Below, piece after piece: positions 33,060-40,455 of a stretch of 64,000 nt of DNA. This stretch comes from Pollutimonas sp036675275 (GTDB lineage: Bacteria > Pseudomonadota > Gammaproteobacteria > Burkholderiales > Burkholderiaceae_B): the NCBI GenBank assembly GCA_036675275.1, contig JAKFFG010000026.1:1-64000 (forward strand). Direction: 5' to 3'. Position 1 is the stretch's first letter. Every line of letters starts with the position of its first letter. Both the position numbers and the translations under genes were made by a program. A model generated the notes under the pieces. It did not search any database, had not been told where the DNA came from, and saw nothing but the letters and a program-made list of their open reading frames with translations.

Positions 33060-34682
33060 ATGTTGCTCGCAGAGACTCTTCCGGCCCGCGACCTGGGCTC
33101 TACGCCAATAAGCGGCCCCCGGCCCGCTGGAGAGAACCCGCGCGACAATGAAACTTATGCAGCGATACAGTTACAACTGGATCGCCTTACGGACATTCAT
33201 ACCGAGAATGCAGTAGATTGGGCAACGGTCGCATCCCTGTCGGCAAAAATATTAAAAGAAGAAGGAAAAGACCTTGCCGCCGCGGTCTGGCTTACCGTCG
33301 CCTTGATGTATGAGCGCGGACCCGAAGGCCTGGCCACCGGTATACATATAATCAATGAGCTCGTCCTTACCTACTGGGAGACGATGTTCCCGCCGCCGGC
33401 CCGCTTGCGTGGAAGACGCAATCAGGTGCAGTGGCTGCTCGACCAGATGACCCCGTACCTGCAGAACGAATCGGCCGCTTTGTCCGCCGATGTCCACGCT
33501 GAATTGCTTGCAGACTGGGATGCGCTTGACGGGGCGTGGCAACTGCACGACCCGGAAGCGCCAGCGTTTTACGGACTGCGTCGGCTACTGGCCGCATTAC
33601 CCATTGTCGACACCGCTCCAGATCAAAGCCAATCCGCCGGCCCACAGGGCGGCGAGGCGACTGCGGAACCGCCAGGCATCTTTCCGCCCGGCGGCACGAC
33701 GGCGCCCGACCTCCGCAGCAACACAAGCCCCATATCTCCGCAGACCTCAGCAACTCCCCCCACACTCCATCCAAATAGTTCTCCTGCCGCCGGCACAGAT
33801 CCCGAGTTGGTCATCGACGATGCGCTGGAGCAAATGCAGGCGCTGGTTGACTGGTGCCTGCGCGACTATCCTACCCTGCCGCTTCTATTTCGCCTGAACC
33901 GCATCTGTGCGTGGGCATCGCTGGGCGCGGCTCCGCCCAGCAGCGGAAACACAAGCCGGATTCCCGGCCCACCGGATCCGCTGGTCGATGGATTGGCCCA
34001 AGTCGAACAAGGCACAGAGGCGCTGGCCATTGTGCAATTCGTCGAAGCGCGCTTGATAAGCCAGCGTTACTGGCTGGACTTGAACCGCATCAGCCACACC
34101 GCACTCAGCCGCATCGGAGCGACCGACGCCGCGGCCACAGTTGCCTTCGAGACCGGCCAGTTACTGGCCCGCCTGCCGCAACTCCGCACTCAGACGTTCA
34201 GCGACGGCCGCCCGTTTGCCGACGCCCAGACACTCGCCTGGCTGGATGCGCTCGACATGGCAGGGCCCGCGACCAACGCTCCTGGAACCGACGCGCTCGA
34301 AGCTTCCATTGCAAGCGCCGTTGCCGAGGCCGCATCGGGAAAGCTCGATGCCGCCATGGGCACATTGCAGGCGATCGTTTCCAAGGCCGGCAGCGCGCGC
34401 GACAGCTTCAGGCTACGCCTTGCGCAGTGCGACCTTCTTTACCGTTTCGACGCCGGCGCCAATATCGGTTCTTTATTGGCGTCGTTAATCGAAGAGCTCG
34501 ATGTCTACCAACTATCTCGCTGGGAACCCGATCTTGCGCGGCGCACCCTGGAGCTGGCAGCGGCCGTCGAGCAGCGCCATGGCCTAGACCCGGGCCAGCC
34601 ATCCGCGGCCCTGCTGTCGCGTCTGGCTGGCATCGACTGCCATTCGGCGTGGCGGCTTTTACAGATAAACCCTAGCTCTTAG
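33060..34682 (+). CDS. tssA: Type VI secretion system protein TssA
   Basis: A 540-residue T6SS baseplate/sheath-assembly cap protein. The ImpA-type N-terminal domain is seen in PISGPRPAGENPRDNETYAAIQ (the G-x-N-P pattern) and the helical block LAAAVWLTVALMYERGPEGLATGIHIINELVLTYWETMFPP. A proline/serine-rich linker (about 195-255) leads to a C-terminal helical region ending GIDCHSAWRLLQINPSS. This long two-part form resembles the VasJ-like TssA class. It is the first gene of the T6SS operon and ends 17 bp before tssB. Confidence 0.88.
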   Translation: MLLAETLPARDLGSTPISGPRPAGENPRDNETYAAIQLQLDRLTDIHTENAVDWATVASLSAKILKEEGKDLAAAVWLTVALMYERGPEGLATGIHIINELVLTYWETMFPPPARLRGRRNQVQWLLDQMTPYLQNESAALSADVHAELLADWDALDGAWQLHDPEAPAFYGLRRLLAALPIVDTAPDQSQSAGPQGGEATAEPPGIFPPGGTTAPDLRSNTSPISPQTSATPPTLHPNSSPAAGTDPELVIDDALEQMQALVDWCLRDYPTLPLLFRLNRICAWASLGAAPPSSGNTSRIPGPPDPLVDGLAQVEQGTEALAIVQFVEARLISQRYWLDLNRISHTALSRIGATDAAATVAFETGQLLARLPQLRTQTFSDGRPFADAQTLAWLDALDMAGPATNAPGTDALEASIASAVAEAASGKLDAAMGTLQAIVSKAGSARDSFRLRLAQCDLLYRFDAGANIGSLLASLIEELDVYQLSRWEPDLARRTLELAAAVEQRHGLDPGQPSAALLSRLAGIDCHSAWRLLQINPSS

Positions 34683-34699
34683 AACAAGGAGAACACAAG

Positions 34700-35218
34700 A
34701 TGGCCACAGACGGATCTGTTGCACCCAAAGAACGTGTAAACATTGTGTATAAGCCCTCTACCGGAGAGGCAAAAGAGGACGTCGAGTTGCCTCTGAAACA
34801 GCTCGTGCTTGGCGACTTCACCGGCAAGGAATCCGATGTTCCTCTGGACGAACGCAGCCCCATTCAAGTCGACAAAGACAACTTCAACGACGTCTTGAAG
34901 GCCCAGGGACTGAGCGTAACGATGGCAGTGCCCAACCGGCTCGCCGACGGCGATACCGACGAAAGCCTTCCGGTAAGCCTGAAGTTCAATAACATACGCG
35001 ACTTCGAGCCCGATGCCATTGTCGATCAGGTGCCGGAACTTAAGCAGTTGATCGAGCTGCGTGATGCGCTCAAGGCACTGAAAGGTCCCCTGGGCAATCT
35101 GCCCGCCTTTCGCAAGAAACTGGAGGAACTGATTCAGGACGAAGGCACGCGCGAGCGCCTTCTTTCCGAATTGGGCACGCAGGAATCCTCTCAAGAACCT
35201 GCGCAGGACAAGGAGTAA
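34700..35218 (+). CDS. tssB: T6SS contractile sheath small subunit TssB
   Basis: A 172-residue VipA/TssB protein with the family pattern ERVNIVYKPSTGEAKEDVELPLKQLVLGDF near the N-terminus, then LDERSPIQVDKDNFNDVLKAQ, and the TssC-interacting region ending in LRDALKALKGPLGN. The tail is Gln/Glu-rich. A strong AACAAGGAGAACACAAG ribosome-binding site precedes the ATG. It is 3 bp from tssC, and the two subunits polymerise together as the sheath. Confidence 0.97.
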   Translation: MATDGSVAPKERVNIVYKPSTGEAKEDVELPLKQLVLGDFTGKESDVPLDERSPIQVDKDNFNDVLKAQGLSVTMAVPNRLADGDTDESLPVSLKFNNIRDFEPDAIVDQVPELKQLIELRDALKALKGPLGNLPAFRKKLEELIQDEGTRERLLSELGTQESSQEPAQDKE

Positions 35219-35221
35219 ACA

Positions 35222-36709
35222 ATGAGCCAGGAATCTTCCCAGGAGCAAGTCGGAAGTGCCGTGACCGAACAGGCCGGCAGCTCGCTGATCGACCAGCTGA
35301 TCGAAACGACCCGTGTCAAACCAGGCGACGACGCATACTCGATGACGCGACAGGGCCTTGAGGCTTTTGTGGCGGAGCTGCTCGAACCGAGCCGCTCGCA
35401 GGAAAAAGTCAGCCAGGGACTGATCGACGACATGATCGCGGCGCTGGATAACAAGCTATGCCGCCAGGTCGATGAGATCATTCACCATTCCGACTTCCAG
35501 AAGCTTGAGTCGTCATGGCGTTCATTGAAGTTCCTCGTTGACCGCACCGACTTCCGCGAAAACAACAAGATTGAAATCCTGAATGCTTCGAAAGAAGACT
35601 TGTTGGCCGACTTCGAAGACGCACCGGACATCACCCGCTCCGGCTTGTACAAGGCAGTCTATACCGCAGAGTACGGCCAGTTCGGAGGCCAGCCATTCGG
35701 CACCATGATCGGAAACTACGATTTCGGCCCAGGCGGCCAGGACATCAAGTTGCTGCAGTCGATCGCCAGTGTTGCTGCCATGGCCCATACTCCGTTCATT
35801 GCCTCGGCCGGACCGCAGTTCTTTGGCCTCGATTCGTACTCCGGCTTGCCCAATCTGAAAGATCTGGCAGCCGTGTTCGAAGGTCCGCAGTTCATCAAGT
35901 GGAACGCGTTCAGGCAGTCCGAAGATTCCCGTTTCGTGGGTCTGACGCTGCCGCACTTCCTGTTGCGTGTACCTTACGGCGACGACACTGTCCCGTCCAA
36001 GAAATTCCGCTACAACGAGGATGTCTCCGGAGGCAACAACGACTTCCTGTGGGGCAATGCGTCGCTCGCATTCGCCAGCCGGCTATCGGAAAGCTTCGCA
36101 CAGTATCGCTGGTGCGCAAACATCATCGGACCGCAAGGCGGCGGCACGGTGGGCGATCTGCCGGTCTACAACTACGAAGCCATGGGCGAGACACAGGTCA
36201 AGATCCCGACCGAAGTGCTGGTGTCCGAACGTCGCGAATACGAGCTGGCGGAGCAAGGCTTTATTGCCTTGACCATGCGCAAGAACACGGACAATGCCGC
36301 GTTCTTTTCGGCCAATTCATGCCAGAAGCCGAAGTTCTTCGGAAACAGCAAAGAAGGCAAAGAGGCCGAACTGAACTACAAGCTTGGCTCGCAGCTTCCC
36401 TACATTTTCATCGTCAGCCGTCTGGCGCATTACATCAAGGTCATCCAGCGCGAAAACATCGGCACCTGGAAAGAGCGCACCGATCTGGAAACCGAACTCA
36501 ATAACTGGATACGGCAATACGTAGCGGATATGGACAACCCCTCGCCGGGTGTCCGTAGTCGGCGTCCACTGCGACAGGCTGAAATTACTGTCGCGGACGT
36601 CGAAGGCGATCCCGGCTGGTACCGGGTCGGCTTGAAAGTTCGTCCCCACTTCAAATACATGGGGGCATCGTTCACGCTATCGCTGGTAGGCAAACTCGAC
36701 AAGAGCTGA
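35222..36709 (+). CDS. tssC: T6SS contractile sheath large subunit TssC
   Basis: A 495-residue VipB/TssC protein, of full family length. Hallmarks include ESSWRSLKFLVDRTDFRENNKIEILN, SGLYKAVYTAEYGQFGGQPFG, MIGNYDFGPGGQDIKLLQSIA, and the C-terminal FTLSLVGKLDKS. Heterodimers with TssB form the helical sheath whose contraction drives the Hcp tube outward and which ClpV later recycles. Confidence 0.98.
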   Translation: MSQESSQEQVGSAVTEQAGSSLIDQLIETTRVKPGDDAYSMTRQGLEAFVAELLEPSRSQEKVSQGLIDDMIAALDNKLCRQVDEIIHHSDFQKLESSWRSLKFLVDRTDFRENNKIEILNASKEDLLADFEDAPDITRSGLYKAVYTAEYGQFGGQPFGTMIGNYDFGPGGQDIKLLQSIASVAAMAHTPFIASAGPQFFGLDSYSGLPNLKDLAAVFEGPQFIKWNAFRQSEDSRFVGLTLPHFLLRVPYGDDTVPSKKFRYNEDVSGGNNDFLWGNASLAFASRLSESFAQYRWCANIIGPQGGGTVGDLPVYNYEAMGETQVKIPTEVLVSERREYELAEQGFIALTMRKNTDNAAFFSANSCQKPKFFGNSKEGKEAELNYKLGSQLPYIFIVSRLAHYIKVIQRENIGTWKERTDLETELNNWIRQYVADMDNPSPGVRSRRPLRQAEITVADVEGDPGWYRVGLKVRPHFKYMGASFTLSLVGKLDKS

Positions 36710-36768
36710 TCTGGGCAGGCGCTTCCTCGCGCCTGTGCATTAACCATTAACTGCAAGGAGTACTCACT

Positions 36769-37254
36769 ATGCCAATGCCATGCTATCTCTCGCTTGAAGG
36801 CGAAAATCAAGGACAAATCGAAGGCTCGACCCAGGTCAAGGGACACGAAAAGAAAATTCTGGTTCAGGCCGTTGAGCACGTCATCGAACTGCCCAAGAGC
36901 CCGCAGACCGGCCTGCCTACCGGCAAGCGCCAGCATCTGGGCATAACGATCACGAAAGAAATCGACAAGTCCTCGCCCAAGATCTATCAGGCGCTGTGCT
37001 CCGGCGAAAGCATGAAGACGGTCGAGCTTGAGTTTTTCCGTATCAGCCCCAAGGGCACGGAAGAAAAGTACTACACCATCCAGCTGCAAAACGCCGTGAT
37101 CGTTTCCACCCGTCTGTGGATTCCGAATTGCCTGGTCACCGATAACCGTCAATTGGGCCATATGGAAGACATAGGCTTCACCTACGAAAAAATCGTATGG
37201 ACGTGGGAACCGGACGGCATCGAAGCCGAAGACTCATGGCTCGCACCGAAGTAA
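36769..37254 (+). CDS. hcp: T6SS inner-tube protein Hcp (TssD)
   Basis: A 161-residue Hcp-family protein: PCYLSLEGENQGQIEGS at the start, VEHVIELPKSPQTGLPTGKRQHLGITITKEIDKSSPKIYQAL in the middle, and the closing FTYEKIVWTWEPDG. It stacks as hexameric rings into the secreted tube and binds some effectors. It has its own good ribosome-binding site (CAAGGAGTACTCACT) and a hairpin behind it, as expected for a highly expressed subunit. Confidence 0.97.
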   Translation: MPMPCYLSLEGENQGQIEGSTQVKGHEKKILVQAVEHVIELPKSPQTGLPTGKRQHLGITITKEIDKSSPKIYQALCSGESMKTVELEFFRISPKGTEEKYYTIQLQNAVIVSTRLWIPNCLVTDNRQLGHMEDIGFTYEKIVWTWEPDGIEAEDSWLAPK

Positions 37255-37265
37255 GGTAGCAGAAA

Positions 37266-37297
37266 GGGGTATCCGGAATTCACCGTCCGGATGCCCC
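37266..37297 (+). other. 12-bp hairpin between hcp and tssE
   Basis: GGGGTATCCGGA and TCCGGATGCCCC form a 12-bp stem (one G-T wobble) with an 8-base loop, 11 bp past the hcp stop. A short CTT follows rather than a T run. It probably stabilises hcp mRNA or partly terminates, which would keep Hcp in excess of the baseplate proteins. The ATG at 37291 is buried in the stem. Confidence 0.65.
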
Positions 37298-37308
37298 CTT
37301 CGCCCGCC

Positions 37309-37728
37309 ATGCAAGAACAACGACTACTCGAACGCATCGCCAGTTTCGACTCTGGAGGCGGTCGGTCGCACATGACCCGCGCAGAGATACTGGTTGAATC
37401 GATCATGGCCCACTTGCGCCGTATCCTGAATACGCGGCAAGGCAGCGTGCCCATCGATCCCGAATTTGGCGTGCCCGACTTCACCAATCTGGCGGGATCG
37501 TTCAGCAGCGGCACGACGCGCCAGATCATCGACGATATGACGCGCATGGTCCAGCGTTATGAGCCCAGGCTCAAGCAACCCTCTATCGAATTTACTGAAA
37601 ACCAGGACGGCGTATTGACCTTGGCATTTTCCATGAGCGGCCTGATAGAAGTCGATAACATCGACATTCCCATCCGCCTGTCTACTACGGTATTGTCCAG
37701 CGGCAAAGTTTCGCTGCGAAGGTCATGA
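37309..37728 (+). CDS. tssE: T6SS baseplate protein TssE
   Basis: A gp25-like baseplate wedge protein of 139 residues from MQEQRLLERIASFD. The segment ESIMAHLRRILNTRQGSVPIDPEFGVPDFTNL is the gp25/lysozyme-like signature, and the C-terminus forms the usual strands LTLAFSMSGLI and RLSTTVLSSGKVSLRRS. An ATG at 37291 would add six residues, but it lies within the stem of the hairpin after hcp; neither start has a clear ribosome-binding site. It is followed 4 bp later by tssF. Confidence 0.92.
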   Translation: MQEQRLLERIASFDSGGGRSHMTRAEILVESIMAHLRRILNTRQGSVPIDPEFGVPDFTNLAGSFSSGTTRQIIDDMTRMVQRYEPRLKQPSIEFTENQDGVLTLAFSMSGLIEVDNIDIPIRLSTTVLSSGKVSLRRS

Positions 37729-37732
37729 CAGC

Positions 37733-39454
37733 ATGATCAACCGTTATTACGAACAAGAGCTCGGCCATCTGCGCGGACTGGCCAACGAATTTGCAAAACG
37801 CAATCCGGCGCTGGCGCCGATGCTCGGCGCAAATAGCGCCAGCGATCCCGATGTAGAGCGGCTGCTGGAAGGCGTCGCCTTCCTTACCGGCTTGATGCGG
37901 CACCGGCTGGACGACGACTTCCCCGAATTCATCCAGACACTGGCCCAACTGCTATTTCCGCACACCTTGCGACCCCTGCCTTGCATGACCATCATGCAAT
38001 ATGAGCCGCGTGCCGCCATGGAAGGTCCGGTAACCATCCCGGCTGGCACGGAGTTTGCCTCCGTTCCCGTGGACGGACACCGTACCGTGTTCCGCGCATC
38101 GTTTCCCGTCACGATGGAGCCGCTGACCTTAACCGAGGCCCGATGGGAAGGCGGAGGAACCGTAACGCGATCGTTGCGGCTTCTGTTCAATTTCAACGGC
38201 GTTGCGCCCAAGGACTGGAAGTCGGACCGACTGCGTTTTTTCCTGGGCGATGGCCAGGCAGATGCCGCCCGCCTTTATTTGTTATTGCTCAGGCATATAC
38301 GCGAAGTGCGTGTCGGATCGCCGGGTGGACCGCTGACCATACTGCCCGCCTCGTCCATAGAGGCTGCCGGCATGCGCCCCGACCTGGAACTGCTGCCATG
38401 GCCCGCGGGCGCCCACCCCGCATGGCGCGTCCTGCACGAGTATTTCGCCTTGCCCGAGAAACTGCTGTTCCTGGATCTGAACGGCCTGTCGCGGTGGAGC
38501 TCGCGTGATGCCACGAACCAATTATCGGTCCAATTTGTTTTCGATACGGTGCCCGACTGGGCGCCCGACCTTACGGGTTCCAGCTTTGTCCTGAACGCCA
38601 CACCGGCGGTCAATCTCTTCAGCCAGGATGCTCACCCGGTACGCGTCGATCATCGCCAGCCCGAATACCGCATACACCCCACGGACCGCAACGGCGGCGC
38701 CGAAGGCATCTTTTCCGTCGATAAAGTACGGGCCCGCCAGGCCGACGGCAAAGAGTACGACTGTCACCCTTTTTCGGCGTTCACCGAAGGCGACGATGCA
38801 TCGTACAACCTGCGGATACATCCGTCTGCGCTGGGCCAAAGCCATGAGCATTATCTAAGCCTGCCCTATGCAAGTGGCACCGTGCCGCAGGCCCTGACAT
38901 TATCGGTGCGCGTCACCTGCACGCACGGCAATCTGCCCGAAAGCCTGCGCCTGGGCGATATCAACCAGCCCACCGACAACTCGCCGGCCCGCATAGGCTT
39001 TCGCAATATCCACGGCATTACGCCGCATGGCCTGCCTGTCATCGACAACGCCCTGCTGTGGCGCATATTGTCGCATTTGAACGCCAACCATCTGGCGTTG
39101 GCCAAGGAAGGCCATCTGCGCGATTTGCTGGCGCTGTATGTGCCGGCACGCCAGTCGGATGCCTATCGTCATGCATCGGCCCGCCGCAGTATCGAAGCGA
39201 TCAAAGACGTCCAGGTGCAGACATGCCGCCGCATTGTGCGCGGCATGCCGGTTGAAGGCAACGAGGTCCGGATCGAATGCCAGGGCGATCACTTCCCAGG
39301 CCTGGGCAGCCTGTTCCTTTTCGGCGCCGTCATCGACGAATTCCTGGCCGGAACCACAGCAATCAATACGTTCAGTGCACTGACCCTGATCGATACCGTT
39401 AACGGAGAAACGCTCACATGGCCCGCGAAGATCGGCCGAGCTCGTTTGCTGTAG
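37733..39454 (+). CDS. tssF: T6SS baseplate protein TssF
   Basis: A 573-residue VasA/TssF protein, beginning with the highly conserved NRYYEQELGHLRGLANEFAKRNPALAPMLG and including DPDVERLLEGVAFLTGLMRHRLDDDFPEF, which form the gp6-like wedge core. It is slightly shorter than the 590-620 residues common in the family. It overlaps tssG by 37 bp, so the two are translationally coupled, in keeping with their fixed 2:1 stoichiometry in the wedge. Confidence 0.96.
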   Translation: MINRYYEQELGHLRGLANEFAKRNPALAPMLGANSASDPDVERLLEGVAFLTGLMRHRLDDDFPEFIQTLAQLLFPHTLRPLPCMTIMQYEPRAAMEGPVTIPAGTEFASVPVDGHRTVFRASFPVTMEPLTLTEARWEGGGTVTRSLRLLFNFNGVAPKDWKSDRLRFFLGDGQADAARLYLLLLRHIREVRVGSPGGPLTILPASSIEAAGMRPDLELLPWPAGAHPAWRVLHEYFALPEKLLFLDLNGLSRWSSRDATNQLSVQFVFDTVPDWAPDLTGSSFVLNATPAVNLFSQDAHPVRVDHRQPEYRIHPTDRNGGAEGIFSVDKVRARQADGKEYDCHPFSAFTEGDDASYNLRIHPSALGQSHEHYLSLPYASGTVPQALTLSVRVTCTHGNLPESLRLGDINQPTDNSPARIGFRNIHGITPHGLPVIDNALLWRILSHLNANHLALAKEGHLRDLLALYVPARQSDAYRHASARRSIEAIKDVQVQTCRRIVRGMPVEGNEVRIECQGDHFPGLGSLFLFGAVIDEFLAGTTAINTFSALTLIDTVNGETLTWPAKIGRARLL

Positions 39455-40455
39455 ACGAGCCGGTCATTGATACGCTGATCAGCGAAGGTCACCGCTACGC
39501 TTTCTTCCAGGCGTTGCGCCTGATCCGCTTGCGTGCGCTCGACGACAAGCAGTTGATGGATAATATCCGGGTCAGGCCGGCCGTCACCCTTTCTTTTCCT
39601 GAAAGCGATATCGAGACGATCGGCCGCGATGCCGATGGCAAGTTTCACATTACGGCGAACTTCTTCGGGCTGTACGGTGTAACGTCGCCGCTGCCGACTT
39701 TCTATACCGAAGATCTCATCGATGAAAAGCTGCAAGGCAATTCGTCGATGCGCGATTTTCTGGATATCGTACATGCCGACCTGTATCCCTTGTTGTTCAA
39801 GGCCTGGGAAAAGAATCGCCTGTGGCTGGCGATAGGCGAACACGGCGACACAAACCGCCTGGACCAACTGTTTGCACTGGTGGGCCTGTCCGGTTCCCAG
39901 CCGCGCAACACACCCGATGCACGCCTGCTGCTGCCCCATGCAGGCAATTTCAATCAATTTCCCCGCTCGGCGCTGGGCCTGCAATCCCTCATCGCGGGTC
40001 TACTGGGAGGTATGCCGGTGGACGTCGAACCATGCACGGTCGAGACGGTTTCCATTCCGGCAGCGGCCCGATGCGCTCTGGGCGAACAGTCGTGCCGGCT
40101 TGGCGAAGATGCGCTGTTGGGCCGCGTGATTACAGAACGATCGGGCAGCCTCATCGCGCATATTGGCCCCATAACCGGCGAGCAGCTTCATGCTTTATTG
40201 CCCGGCGCACCGCTGCATGAACGTCTTGCGCGCAGCATCGCGCTGTACCTGCGCACGCCTATCCGATGCGTGCTGGGCCTGCGGGTGGAGCCCGAGCAGC
40301 GCCAGGGCGCGGGCCTGGGAATGGGCTGGCAGCAACTTGGCTGGGATACCTGGCTGCCGCAAGCAGACACCGAAAACCGGTGGCCGAGTTACGACGAAAT
40401 TTTCTTGCCTATCAATACTGATACATCCCGATTTCACGAAGGAATAATGCAATGA
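39418..40455 (+). CDS. tssG: T6SS baseplate protein TssG
   Basis: A 345-residue VasB/TssG protein. Conserved parts include the start HRYAFFQALRLI, the segment IRVRPAVTLSFPESDIETI, ITANFFGLYGVTSPLPTFYTEDL, and the C-terminal helical block with GMGWQQLGWDTWLPQ. It joins TssF and TssE in the wedge that contacts TssK and VgrG. The start lies within tssF, and the 3' end overlaps clpV by 4 bp (ATGA). Confidence 0.95.
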   Translation: MAREDRPSSFAVDEPVIDTLISEGHRYAFFQALRLIRLRALDDKQLMDNIRVRPAVTLSFPESDIETIGRDADGKFHITANFFGLYGVTSPLPTFYTEDLIDEKLQGNSSMRDFLDIVHADLYPLLFKAWEKNRLWLAIGEHGDTNRLDQLFALVGLSGSQPRNTPDARLLLPHAGNFNQFPRSALGLQSLIAGLLGGMPVDVEPCTVETVSIPAAARCALGEQSCRLGEDALLGRVITERSGSLIAHIGPITGEQLHALLPGAPLHERLARSIALYLRTPIRCVLGLRVEPEQRQGAGLGMGWQQLGWDTWLPQADTENRWPSYDEIFLPINTDTSRFHEGIMQ

